From JBHJGP01 sp050331695 (GTDB lineage Bacteria; Pseudomonadota; Alphaproteobacteria; Geminicoccales; Geminicoccaceae), in assembly GCA_050331695.1 (NCBI GenBank), contig JBHJGP010000036.1, positions 62,001 through 126,000 on the forward strand: 64,000 nucleotides of DNA, given 5' to 3'. Every line of letters starts with the position of its first letter. Within the stretch, counting starts at the first letter, position 1. Below the pieces are notes generated by a model, which had not been told where the DNA came from, did no database searches, and was given only the letters and a program-made list of their open reading frames with translations. Of the stretch, positions 27,647-36,274 are shown piece after piece. A program made the position numbers and the translations under genes.

Positions 27647-28597
27647 TCAGCTGAAGCGGATACGGGGATTGAGGAAGGTGTAGCCGATGTCCGAGATGAT
27701 CTGAGACATCACCGCCACGATAACGGCGACTAAGGTACAGGCTTGGACCACGGCAACGTCGCCGAACAGAGCGGCTTCTAGGAGCAGCTTGCCGAAGCCG
27801 TCATATTCGAAGAACACCTCGACAACGACCACGCCCGACAAAAGCCAGTTCAACTGCAGCACGATCACGGTAAAGGGCGCGATCAGCGCGTTTCTGAGCG
27901 CATGGCCCATGATCACACGCTGGTAGGGTATGCCCTTGAGCACCGCCGTCCGGATGTATTGCGAAGTCATGACCTCGGCCATCGATGCCCGGGTCATGCG
28001 GGCGACGTAGCCGAAATCGTAGAGGACCAAGGTCATCACCGGCAGGATCAACTGGGTGAAGTCGAAACCGCCGATCATCGCCGCCTTGGGCGGAAACCAG
28101 CCCAAACCGAGCGCGAAAATGACCGTTAGAAAGATCGCGGTCGCGATCTCAGGGATGGAAGTGGTGAACACAGACAAAAACGATATTGCCCGGTCCTGGG
28201 TGGAGCCCTCGCGCATTCCCGCCAGGACGCCGAGGACCAACGCGATCGGCACCATCAGGGCAAAAACCCAGAAAGCCAGAATGCCGGTATTGACCAGGCG
28301 ATCGGCCAGGAGCGGCCCGACCTCCGTGTTCTTCTCGAACGATCTGCCGAAATCGCCCTGAAGAACATTGCCGACCCAATCCGTGTAGCGTTGGGTGAAA
28401 GGCACGTTCAGGCCCTTATCGGCCAACCATTGTTGGTAATCCTGTTCGTCCAGCGCCGAGACGGCAAATCCGCCCAGCTCCGCCACAGCCAATTTCTTTT
28501 TGAACTCGGGCGTGTCGAAGATCACGAACAGGATGAAGGACGCGACAACCATGATCAGAACCATTTGCGCCAAACGGCGCAAGATGAGCATCACCAT
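27647..28597 (-). CDS. OppB/DppB-type ABC permease (316 aa)
   Basis: Inner-membrane permease: N-terminal RRLAQMVLIMVVASFILF helix, the family string FTQRYTDWVGNVLQGDFGRSF, then five further helices. The coupling motif region is RMTRASMAEVMTSQYIRTAVLKG. It is the first permease gene after a hairpin that separates it from the binding-protein gene. The substrate is likely a peptide or similar, judged from family only. Confidence 0.94.
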   Translation of the reverse strand: MVMLILRRLAQMVLIMVVASFILFVIFDTPEFKKKLAVAELGGFAVSALDEQDYQQWLADKGLNVPFTQRYTDWVGNVLQGDFGRSFEKNTEVGPLLADRLVNTGILAFWVFALMVPIALVLGVLAGMREGSTQDRAISFLSVFTTSIPEIATAIFLTVIFALGLGWFPPKAAMIGGFDFTQLILPVMTLVLYDFGYVARMTRASMAEVMTSQYIRTAVLKGIPYQRVIMGHALRNALIAPFTVIVLQLNWLLSGVVVVEVFFEYDGFGKLLLEAALFGDVAVVQACTLVAVIVAVMSQIISDIGYTFLNPRIRFS

Positions 28598-28651
28598 GGG
28601 TTCCGTCCTCTGCGGCTATGGTTGTTCATTTGTGGGCGTCCGCCAGCATGA

Positions 28652-28684
28652 AAAAACCCTCCGACTGGCGGCCGGAGGGTTTTT
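28652..28684. terminator. hairpin between binding-protein gene and permease genes
   Basis: CCCTCCG (28657-28663) and CGGAGGG (28673-28679) form a seven-base-pair stem, with A and T runs on the two sides, so it reads as a terminator in either direction. In the operon direction (minus strand) it sits between the SBP stop and oppB, a typical place for partial termination that keeps SBP levels above permease levels. Confidence 0.75.
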
Positions 28685-28696
28685 GTCAGTCAACAG

Positions 28697-30370
28697 CTAG
28701 GCGTCGATCCAGACCTGATTGAACTGGTGGTATTGGGTCGGATGGGCCGGGTAGTTTTGAACTTTGGCATTGATGATGGTGTAGACTGGCCGCCAGATTG
28801 GCATCACCATGACCGCATCGTCCTGGAGCATCTTCTGGACGACCTGCATCTTCTCTTTGCGCTCCTCGACGTCGATGATCGATTCCGCCTCGTCGAGAGC
28901 CGCGTCGAACTCAGGATTGGCGTAGCCGGTCTCGTTCCAGGGAACCCCGGTGCGGTAGCCAAGCGACATGACCATCGTACCGAGCGGGCGGTGGGTCCAG
29001 GCGGTGGCGCCGAATGGCGTCTTGTCCCAGATCTCCCAATATTTGGCGGCGGGCATCACGTTGATATTGAGCGTGATACCGGCCTCTTGGAGTTGATCGC
29101 GCATGATTTCGGCGACCGTTTGATGCCACGGCCCGTCGGTGTTGCCGACGTCGATGGTGATTTCCAGGCCCTCCATGCCCGCTTCCGCGAGAAGCGCTTT
29201 GGCTCCTTCGACGTCGCGCTCCAACGGCGGCAGCGCATAATATTCGGGATGAACGGGCGCCACGTGATGATTCTCGCCAATGTCGCCGTCGCCCTGGAAC
29301 ACCAGGTCTTTGAACACCGTGTTGTCGACCGCTTTGACGATCGCTTGGCGGACGCGAATATCGTCGAATGGTGCCTGGGTCACCTGGAAGCGGCAGCAGA
29401 GATTCTGGGCTGTTCTCGCGGCGATGATTTCGCCTTCGAGGGCTTCGGCAAGCGCATACTGCTCGATGCCGAACTCGTAGATTGTGTCGACCTCGCCGCT
29501 CGAGAACGCGATCAGCTGGTTGTCCTCGTCGAAATTGTAGTAGTGGATTTCGTCGAGATAGACCTCGCCCCAATACTCGAACGGCTCGCCATTGGTCGTT
29601 TCCGTGACCCGCGTCAAAATGCAGCGGTCACCAACGGCCAAATCGGCCAGGGTGAACGGACCGGTGCCGATCGGATTGTCTGAAAGCGTGCCGCCGAAAG
29701 AGCGATGCACGATGGCGGTCGGATAATTGTACAGATCTTCGGCCACGGACAGGACCGATTTACGCAAATTGATCCGGATCGTGTGGTCGTCGACAACTTC
29801 GATCGCGCCGTCGATCATCTTCTTGCTGTCGCCGTCCGCCTCGACCATCGAGGAGAACGTGGACAGGCCGATGTTCGACGAGCCGAGCGCCGGATCGAGC
29901 CAGCGTTCAAAATTGAACTTGACGTCTTCGCTCGTGAACTCATCGCCATTGTGCCACTTGACGCCCTGGCGAAGATTGAAAGTCCAGACCTTGAGATCGT
30001 CGGAAGCTTCCCAGCTCTCGGCCAACATCGGCCGGGTTATATTGTCGGGACCGGTGATCGTCAGATGCTCGAGGATGTGCCGGGTCTGGTTGGACATCTC
30101 CACCCACGAGTAGGTGGCTGGATCCTCCATTTTCTGCACCTGCATCGCGACCCGCAAAATGCCGCCGGGCTTGGGCGTGCCATCCTGGGCCAAGGCCGGA
30201 TCGACCAAATCCTCACCGAGAATCTTGCCGGCCATCGCATAGGCCGCGCCGGACGAGACACCCAGCAGACAAGCGGTGCGCAAGAACTCCCGGCGACCGA
30301 CTTTGCCGGCCCGAAGTTGCTCGGCCGTCTTGTCGACCAAGGGGTGGATACGTTTTGAACCAATGGTCAT
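28697..30370 (-). CDS. peptide-type ABC substrate-binding protein (557 aa)
   Basis: Periplasmic family-5 extracellular solute-binding protein. The N-terminus has a twin-arginine motif (GRREFLRTACLLG) followed by a hydrophobic stretch and an Ala-rich cleavage region (DPALAQDG), so export by Tat is likely. Family strings include FNLRQGVKWHNGDEFTSEDV and TGPFTL. GGAGG lies about ten bases before the ATG. It is first gene of the transporter operon; a six-base-pair inverted repeat (30426-30445) lies in its leader. Confidence 0.94.
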   Translation of the reverse strand: MTIGSKRIHPLVDKTAEQLRAGKVGRREFLRTACLLGVSSGAAYAMAGKILGEDLVDPALAQDGTPKPGGILRVAMQVQKMEDPATYSWVEMSNQTRHILEHLTITGPDNITRPMLAESWEASDDLKVWTFNLRQGVKWHNGDEFTSEDVKFNFERWLDPALGSSNIGLSTFSSMVEADGDSKKMIDGAIEVVDDHTIRINLRKSVLSVAEDLYNYPTAIVHRSFGGTLSDNPIGTGPFTLADLAVGDRCILTRVTETTNGEPFEYWGEVYLDEIHYYNFDEDNQLIAFSSGEVDTIYEFGIEQYALAEALEGEIIAARTAQNLCCRFQVTQAPFDDIRVRQAIVKAVDNTVFKDLVFQGDGDIGENHHVAPVHPEYYALPPLERDVEGAKALLAEAGMEGLEITIDVGNTDGPWHQTVAEIMRDQLQEAGITLNINVMPAAKYWEIWDKTPFGATAWTHRPLGTMVMSLGYRTGVPWNETGYANPEFDAALDEAESIIDVEERKEKMQVVQKMLQDDAVMVMPIWRPVYTIINAKVQNYPAHPTQYHQFNQVWIDA

Positions 30371-30536
30371 CGGACTGCGTCCTCCATTAGGGTCTTATTC
30401 ATTTGATTGAGACGCTCTCATCGGACCAAGCGCGCCATTGCTTGGTAAAACCATAACGCCCGGTGGCGGTCCCGGCCACCCCCTTGGCCCGGGAAGTTCG
30501 GCACCGACGGGCGCAAGGGGGCGGGACGGACGGGTG

Positions 30537-30734
30537 TTAGCCGGCTTGTGAAGCCTCCACGAGCCCGTCGAAACGACAGTCCTGCCAAGCCCTTACACTG
30601 TCGAGCTGGCGCACTCTCTGCCACGCCTGTTCGACGAACGCCGCATTGGCCGGCGACGGGTCCAGTTCGTAAACACGGGCCGCACGCTGGACGGCAAGCC
30701 ACGCCTCGCGGCGTCGGATTTCGCTATTCCGCAT
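30537..30734 (-). CDS. small hypothetical protein (65 aa)
   Basis: Unrecognised small, Arg/Ala-rich, probably helical protein (MRNSEIRRREAW, then QRVRQLDSVRAWQD). GAGGGTG sits about eight bases before the ATG, and the frame has plausible alphaproteobacterial codon use. There is no signal or membrane segment. It stands 166 bases upstream of the peptide-transporter operon in the same direction. It may be a real small gene; evidence is modest. Confidence 0.5.
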   Translation of the reverse strand: MRNSEIRRREAWLAVQRAARVYELDPSPANAAFVEQAWQRVRQLDSVRAWQDCRFDGLVEASQAG

Positions 30735-30909
30735 CGTTGGTCACCCTCAAAGAAATTAACACTAGGTGATGATCAACCATAAGGATCAAATGTGACCGGA
30801 ACTAGACAGCAACTGTGCGCTGCACCATGGAGACGAATTGACCTGAGGTCCGCCGTCGCGGACACTGCCGTTCCACGTTAGCCTCCTGCAACGATCCGGA
30901 TCGATTGCC

Positions 30910-31743
30910 GTGGTCAACAAAATCGAGGACGCGGTCGCGCGCCATTACGCTCAGCCGGCCCTGGGTCAAACAATCATCGATGCCCTGCAGGCCGCCGGTG
31001 CCGATCTGAGCGCGCTGACCCCCGAACAACTCGCGCCGGTCGACGAGTTTCATACTGCCGGCCGGCTGACCACCCTTAAGTCACTCGAGATGGTCGACAT
31101 TGATGATTCGATGCATGTGCTCGACGCGGGCTCCGGTATCGGCGGCACGGCCCGGTGCCTGGCCTTGGAAAAGGGCTGTCGGGTGACCGGGATCGACTTG
31201 ACCAGAGCTTATGTCGATACCGCCCGGATGCTCACCGAGCGGATGGGGCTGGAGGATCGATGTTCGTTCGTCGAGGGCAGTGTTCTCGATCTGCCCTTCG
31301 ACGACGAAACTTTCGACGCCGTCTTGACGTTTCATGTCGCGATGAACATTGAGGATCGAGCGACGTTTTACCGCGAGCTGGCGCGGGTGCTGCGCCCCCG
31401 TGCTTACCTATGCCTGTTCGATGTCATGACCGGGCCCAAGCCGGGCATACCCTTCCCGATGCCCTGGGCTGAAACCGAGGCCACAAGTTTTTTGCGTTCC
31501 GCGGAAGAGACCCGCCGGCTTGCCGAACAAGCTGGCTTTGTCATCGATCGGGAAGAGAGCCAGCAGGATTTGGCCATCAACTTCTTTCGTGAGCGCTTCG
31601 CCCGGGCTCGAGACGGGCACGTGCCCCCCTTGGGCCTGCATCTGCTCACCGGAAACAACGCCAAAGAGAAGTTCGCCAACATGCTGACCGCTTTGGAAGC
31701 GGATCAGATCGATCCGGTAATCATGATCGGACGACGACCCTAG
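30910..31743 (+). CDS. class I SAM-dependent methyltransferase (277 aa)
   Basis: Rossmann-fold methyltransferase. Motif I is LDAGSGIGG (71-79), followed by TGIDLT and the post-motif string VLTFHVAMNIED. The arrangement resembles small-molecule or sterol/glycine-type methyltransferases (UbiE-like block), but the substrate is unknown. The start is GTG at 30910 without a good ribosome binding site, so the exact N-terminus is uncertain. It is followed after 117 bases by an exported DUF6134-like gene in the same direction. Confidence 0.85.
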   Translation: MVNKIEDAVARHYAQPALGQTIIDALQAAGADLSALTPEQLAPVDEFHTAGRLTTLKSLEMVDIDDSMHVLDAGSGIGGTARCLALEKGCRVTGIDLTRAYVDTARMLTERMGLEDRCSFVEGSVLDLPFDDETFDAVLTFHVAMNIEDRATFYRELARVLRPRAYLCLFDVMTGPKPGIPFPMPWAETEATSFLRSAEETRRLAEQAGFVIDREESQQDLAINFFRERFARARDGHVPPLGLHLLTGNNAKEKFANMLTALEADQIDPVIMIGRRP

Positions 31744-31860
31744 CCATGGCCGACAAATAACATGAAAAACTGCGTCTAAATGCCTAGTGCACAACCCGAA
31801 TTTGTGCTACCCCCGCGCCCGCACAAACGATCCGGTCTATTTGTTGAAGGAGTTCCCGAG

Positions 31861-32523
31861 ATGGCCACGCGACGCCATGCTTTGGCGCTGGCTGCTGGTT
31901 CTTGTGTCTCCGGTCTGTCGTCCCCGCCGGTCTGGGCCGCCGATCAACCGGCGCTCACCGATCTTCAGTTCGAGATCTTCATGGGCGATGAGCGGATCGG
32001 CACCCACCAGGTGGCCTTCCAGGGCGACAACAGCGACTTTGTCGAGCGCACACAGCTTAGGATCAAGGTCACCCGGCTTCTGATCACGGCGTTTCGGTTC
32101 GAGCAGGATGTGACGGCTCATTGGCAAAACGGCCAAATGGTGACGCTCGAAACCGACACCTTGCGAAATCGAAAGCAGAGCAAGGTCAAGGCGTGGCGTG
32201 AGGGAGATCGGCTCAAGATCGTCGGCGACAAAAACGAGTCGGTGGCGCCTTTGGGGGTCATGACCGATGTCAGCTGGTGGCATCCGGCGATCATCGACCA
32301 GGAACGGGTCGTCGATACGGATAAGGGCTCGCTGCAACAAATCGATGTTGTCGACAGCGCCGGCGACAAGGTTACGGTCATGGATCAGCAGATCCGAGCG
32401 GAACGCCACCGTATCCTTGCCGATGATCGAACAGTCAGTCTCTGGTTCGCGCCCGAACTCGGCTGGGTGAGGGGACAGCTGGTGCTGCCCAAGGCGACGT
32501 TGGACTTCGTTCGAACCACCTGA
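31861..32523 (+). CDS. exported DUF6134/DUF3108-like protein (220 aa)
   Basis: Predicted periplasmic protein. It has a signal peptide (MATRRHALALAAGSC, hydrophobic, cleavage near VWA-AD), then a beta-rich body (FEIFMGDERIGTHQVAF and WWHPAIIDQERV). Both strings match the style of the uncharacterised DUF6134 family. The ATG at 31861 has AAGGAG upstream. Function unknown; lipid- or envelope-related roles are often guessed but not shown here. It ends three bases before the stop of a convergent dehydrogenase gene. Confidence 0.75.
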   Translation: MATRRHALALAAGSCVSGLSSPPVWAADQPALTDLQFEIFMGDERIGTHQVAFQGDNSDFVERTQLRIKVTRLLITAFRFEQDVTAHWQNGQMVTLETDTLRNRKQSKVKAWREGDRLKIVGDKNESVAPLGVMTDVSWWHPAIIDQERVVDTDKGSLQQIDVVDSAGDKVTVMDQQIRAERHRILADDRTVSLWFAPELGWVRGQLVLPKATLDFVRTT

Positions 32524-32526
32524 AGC

Positions 32527-33810
32527 TCACGTACCCCAACTCTCCAGAAAAGGGGCGAGCCGACCGGTTTCGTCCGCAAGATCGAGACAGGTCCAGCGAT
32601 CCCGGATCAACCGCGCAAAACGGATCGCCTCGCACCACCGGTCGTGCGGTATGCCATGATTTGCCGGCGATAGATCGAAGCCGATGGCATTGAAGGCCGC
32701 TCGAAGCTCGCTCGTGGGCCGGCAGTGGCGAAGGAACGCTTCGTTCATCCTTGGCCACGCCAAAGACAAGGCCCGATGGCGCTCACGCAGGTTTTTGGCT
32801 TTCTCAGCAAGGATCGACCGGAACAAAGGCGCACGGGTGCCAAAACGGTCGTCGATATCGGCCTCACCCAAAAATATGTCGCTCGGGTGCGGCGGTAACC
32901 CGCCGGCAAACAGAAGATCCTGGAGCTCGGTGACGGCGACCGTCGCCAGAGCGACCTGTTCGCCGTGAAACCGATCCGCCTGGGCCTCGTCAGTCATGTC
33001 CAAAAAATGGCTGATCAGGTGTTCGGCCTGGGACCCGGGGGCACTCGTGCCGGCCCAAAGCATGCCGAGACCGCTTAGAACCAGAAGCTCGACCAGGGGT
33101 CTGATGGCTTCGGCTTCACCCTGCGTCACGGCTGCCGGATCGTGCCATAACCGTTGCTCGACCTCGCGTTGCAGGGCGAAAGCCGGCCCATAGCGCGGTG
33201 TCGCGCACGCTTCGTGGCTGAGAATGACATCGATCTCGCAGGTCGAACGGCAGGCTACGTCGCCGAAACCCGCCCGGCGCAGGCGAATAGGCGAGGCGGC
33301 GAGAATGCCGAGATCGAAATATGCGGCCTGGGGCGGCTGGGCCGACAGGGTCGTTTTCACCCCCTTCACCTTGAGCGAAGCGGTGCTGCTCACATAACCG
33401 TTCATCGACGGCGCCGTGGCGAAGACGAGATACGGGCGAGCGGTCTTGAAGGCGACATATTTGCAGACGTCGTTCAGCGTGCCGGAGCCGACCGCCACGA
33501 GCGCATCGGCGTTGCGCGTCTTCTCGGCGAGCATCTCGATCACGCTTTCATTGGCAGCCGCCGGTTCGATGACGATCAGGTCGCAAGGACCTCGAGCGAG
33601 CAGGCGCTGAAACACCCGGTTACCCAATACCTCCAGGGTGCGGGGGTCGGCGACTATGGCGAGACGGCCCTTAAGGGACGTCGCGGCGAGCAAATCGGGC
33701 TCGGCCCCGTCGAGGCTGGTATTGATGACGACCGACTTAACGGGGCAGGCCCAGGGGGCGCTGCCTTCGGGCCGCCAGGCGCCATCGATGATTTGATCGA
33801 TCAAGCCCAC
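32527..33810 (-). CDS. sn-glycerol-1-phosphate dehydrogenase-like protein (AraM/EgsA family, 427 aa)
   Basis: Iron-containing/glycerol dehydrogenase-fold enzyme. It has the NAD motif GSGTLNDV (108-115), the family string ATAPSMNGYVS, and metal ligands expected at Asp184 (GFGDV), His264 and His282 (FHGEQVAL). Known relatives reduce dihydroxyacetone phosphate to glycerol-1-phosphate. In bacteria outside Bacillus the physiological role is often unclear. The start is GTG with AAGGAG about 11 bases upstream. It is divergent from an orphan sugar permease gene. Confidence 0.85.
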   Translation of the reverse strand: MGLIDQIIDGAWRPEGSAPWACPVKSVVINTSLDGAEPDLLAATSLKGRLAIVADPRTLEVLGNRVFQRLLARGPCDLIVIEPAAANESVIEMLAEKTRNADALVAVGSGTLNDVCKYVAFKTARPYLVFATAPSMNGYVSSTASLKVKGVKTTLSAQPPQAAYFDLGILAASPIRLRRAGFGDVACRSTCEIDVILSHEACATPRYGPAFALQREVEQRLWHDPAAVTQGEAEAIRPLVELLVLSGLGMLWAGTSAPGSQAEHLISHFLDMTDEAQADRFHGEQVALATVAVTELQDLLFAGGLPPHPSDIFLGEADIDDRFGTRAPLFRSILAEKAKNLRERHRALSLAWPRMNEAFLRHCRPTSELRAAFNAIGFDLSPANHGIPHDRWCEAIRFARLIRDRWTCLDLADETGRLAPFLESWGT

Positions 33811-33936
33811 CGGCCGCTGCTCTCCTTCGCTTGAGATCGGTGGGTGCAGGCGGAGAGAGATTGCTTGGCTTGCCGCGATTGCGTCCCACTGTCGCCGCTT
33901 TTAAGCTCGTTCTCGTTCAGGGAGACAAAGCCGCTC

Positions 33937-34806
33937 ATGCGCCAGCCCATCAAACATCTCTTCATCTGGCCGGCGGCGCTGATCGTTCTGATCGTCACCT
34001 TGTTTCCCCTGGTCTATTCGCTGACGCTCAGTTTCCAGACCGTCCGCCTGGTGCCGCCGGTGCCGCCCCGGTTCGTCGGCTTCGACAACTATATCGCCTT
34101 GTTCAACCAGCCTCGGTTCTGGGAGGTGCTGGGCAATACCGGCACGATCGTGGTGAGCTCCGTCCTGGTCCAATATGCGCTCGGATTTGCGTTGGCGATG
34201 GCCCTGTTTCACCGGGTACCTGGGGAACGCCTGTTTCGTATCAGCTTTCTGTTGCCGATGCTGATGGCGCCGGTGGCCGTGGCGTTGATTTGGCGCATGC
34301 TGTTTCATTCGACCTTGGGGCCGATCAACGACCTGTTCACGCTGATGGGCCTTCCGAACCTCCCCTTCCTGACGGACTCAACCTGGGCAACCGGCTCCTT
34401 GATCCTGGTGGAGATCTGGCAATGGACGCCATTCGTCGTCCTGTTGATGCTGGCGGGTCTGCAAAGTCTGCCTCAGGACATCTACGAGGCGGCGCGCCTT
34501 GAGGACGCGAGCCCCTGGCAGCAGTTCTGGTCGATCACCTTTCCGCTGCTCTTACCGATCTCGGCCGCGGTGGTTTTCATCCGGGTGGTCGAAGCGTTCA
34601 AGATCATCGACACGGTGTTCGTGCTGACCGGCGGCGGTCCCGGCACGTCCACGGAAACGCTGACCCTCTATGCCTATCAAGAGGGCCTCAAGAAATTCAA
34701 TCTCGGCTATACGTCGGCCTTGAGCTTCGCGTTTTTGTTCTTCGTCATTCTCGTAGGCGTGCTCTACATGACGCTGCTCAAACCGCAGATCGACAAGCGC
34801 GCCTAG
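33937..34806 (+). CDS. sugar ABC permease, MalF/UgpA type (289 aa)
   Basis: Inner-membrane permease of the carbohydrate CUT1 family with about six helices. It has the coupling motif EAARLEDASPWQQFW and the family string FVLTGGGPGTSTETL. ATG at 33937 with AGGGAGA upstream. No binding protein, partner permease (MalG type) or ATPase is encoded next to it in this window, which is unusual because CUT1 transporters are normally encoded together. It is flanked by a G1P-dehydrogenase-like gene (divergent) and a Hyi-like gene (convergent). Confidence 0.92.
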   Translation: MRQPIKHLFIWPAALIVLIVTLFPLVYSLTLSFQTVRLVPPVPPRFVGFDNYIALFNQPRFWEVLGNTGTIVVSSVLVQYALGFALAMALFHRVPGERLFRISFLLPMLMAPVAVALIWRMLFHSTLGPINDLFTLMGLPNLPFLTDSTWATGSLILVEIWQWTPFVVLLMLAGLQSLPQDIYEAARLEDASPWQQFWSITFPLLLPISAAVVFIRVVEAFKIIDTVFVLTGGGPGTSTETLTLYAYQEGLKKFNLGYTSALSFAFLFFVILVGVLYMTLLKPQIDKRA

Positions 34807-34813
34807 GCGATCA

Positions 34814-35629
34814 TCAGATGTCCTGTTCAGCGATCTCGGGTGCGTCGTCGACCCGGGTCGCCTCGCGCAACCACCCCAAGCCTTCCAGTGTGCCGGCTTC
34901 CGGTCGGTACTCGCAACCGACCCAGCCCTGATAGTTCAACTCGTCCAGCAGGCGGAACAGATAGGGGTAGTTGATCTCGCCGATGTCCGGCTCGTGGCGT
35001 CCGGGCACGCCGGCAATCTGGATGTGATCGGTGCGGCGCAAAAGGGCCCGGACCGTTTCGGCGAGGTCGCCGCGGATGATCTGACAGTGGTAGAGATCGA
35101 GCTGTAGCTTGGCATTGTCGCGGTCGACCGCGTCCAGATGCTGGATCGCCTCGCTGAACTTGTTCAGGAAATAGCCTTTCATATCCCGGGCGTTGATCGG
35201 CTCGATCAGGACCGTGCGATCGTGCCGGGCGGCGCCATCGGCCGCCCGCTTCAAATTGTCCCGGTAGGTCTCGATGCAGTGCGTCCGGTCGAAGCCCACC
35301 GGCGCGATACCCGCCATCATGTGCAAGCGCGGACATTCCAGCGCGTGGGCATAGGCCAGCGCCTCGTCCAGGTCGTGGACGAACTCGTCGACGCGGTCCG
35401 GCAGGCAGGCAAGACCTCGTTCGCCGGCATCCCAATCGCCGGGCGGCAGGTTGAACAGCACCTGCTTGAGGCCCGTCTGCTCAAGCCTCTCCGCGAGGTC
35501 TGCCGGCTTAAAATCGTAAGGGAAGAGATATTCGACGGCCTCGAAGCCGGCGTCGGCTGCGGCCTGAAACCGGTCGAGGAAGCTGTACTCCGTGAACATC
35601 ATGGAAAGATTGGCTGCGAATTGGGGCAT
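34814..35629 (-). CDS. hyi: hydroxypyruvate isomerase-like TIM-barrel protein (271 aa)
   Basis: Xylose-isomerase-like barrel of the Hyi/OtnI type. It starts with MPQFAANLSMMFTEY and has the metal/base strings VLIEPINARDMKGY, LQLDLYHCQ, HIQIAGVPGRHEPD and GCEYRP. Family members interconvert hydroxypyruvate and tartronate semialdehyde or related 2-oxo sugar acids. The ATG at 35629 has GAGGAAG upstream. Only seven bases separate it from the convergent permease gene. The exact substrate is not certain. Confidence 0.85.
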   Translation of the reverse strand: MPQFAANLSMMFTEYSFLDRFQAAADAGFEAVEYLFPYDFKPADLAERLEQTGLKQVLFNLPPGDWDAGERGLACLPDRVDEFVHDLDEALAYAHALECPRLHMMAGIAPVGFDRTHCIETYRDNLKRAADGAARHDRTVLIEPINARDMKGYFLNKFSEAIQHLDAVDRDNAKLQLDLYHCQIIRGDLAETVRALLRRTDHIQIAGVPGRHEPDIGEINYPYLFRLLDELNYQGWVGCEYRPEAGTLEGLGWLREATRVDDAPEIAEQDI

Positions 35630-35928
35630 GGAGGCAACTTCCTCAAACATCGGCTCGGCACGATCCTGCGATCGATCGGCGCTATTCGCCGGAAGATAGA
35701 ACAGGATGGGCCCATGGCCCAGGGGCGCATTTGTTCTGGTCACGTGGCGCTTGAGCGTGTGTCGTCGAAAACGTCATTCGACCGGTTGACAGACACCTTA
35801 GGGTTTAACAAAACAACGGTTCGATCTGTCTTAAGGTTCCAAGAACGACGCCTCCACCGGCCCCGATGAGACGGTTTTCGCAAGTTTGGGCTTGATTTTT
35901 TCAGACGCTTGGTCTGGCCGTGAAAATG

Positions 35929-36140
35929 CAATCCACAGGCTTCCACCCGGCGGCGCGGATCGGCTCGCGAGCCGCGAATGAGGGCGGGAGAAAAAGAACC
36001 GGCCAAGGCGAAGGGCCAAATCCCGATTTGGCGGAAATGAGCCAAAAATTTGTTGACACCTTCTCAATCAGATCGGTCACTGGCGGTTTCGGGCGTCTGA
36101 GAAAGCAGGCCTTTTCGTTTTTGTTCTCGCCTGTGGATAG
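35929..36140. promoter_or_regulatory. dnaB upstream region with DnaA-box-like sites
   Basis: The 645-base gap 35630-36274 has no convincing gene. It contains CTATCCACA on the minus strand (36132-36140, 8 of 9 to TTATCCACA), a weaker CAATCCACA (35929-35937, 7 of 9), a perfect palindrome CGGCTCGCGAGCCG (35961-35974) and an A/T-rich patch with TTGACA-like hexamers near 36050. It probably carries the dnaB promoter, perhaps with DnaA control. This is an inference. Confidence 0.35.
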
Positions 36141-36274
36141 GTTGGAAAACGTTCCCCTTCGGTTCCGGGTTGGGACAACCACCCACAAGCCATCCCCAAC
36201 CGGTCCCCAGCCTCGTCCACGGTTTCCGGATCACTGGCTCTCGTTTGGCGCGAGCGCGGTGTTAAGCTAGGCCG

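Noticed and set aside
35920..36270. 116-codon plus-strand frame just before dnaB
   Set aside because: No good ribosome binding site, Arg/Pro-rich composition typical of chance frames, and it covers the DnaA-box-like sites and promoter region.
35630..36274. Chromosome replication origin
   Set aside because: Only two imperfect DnaA-box-like sites and no origin-linked genes such as dnaA, hemE or parAB nearby.
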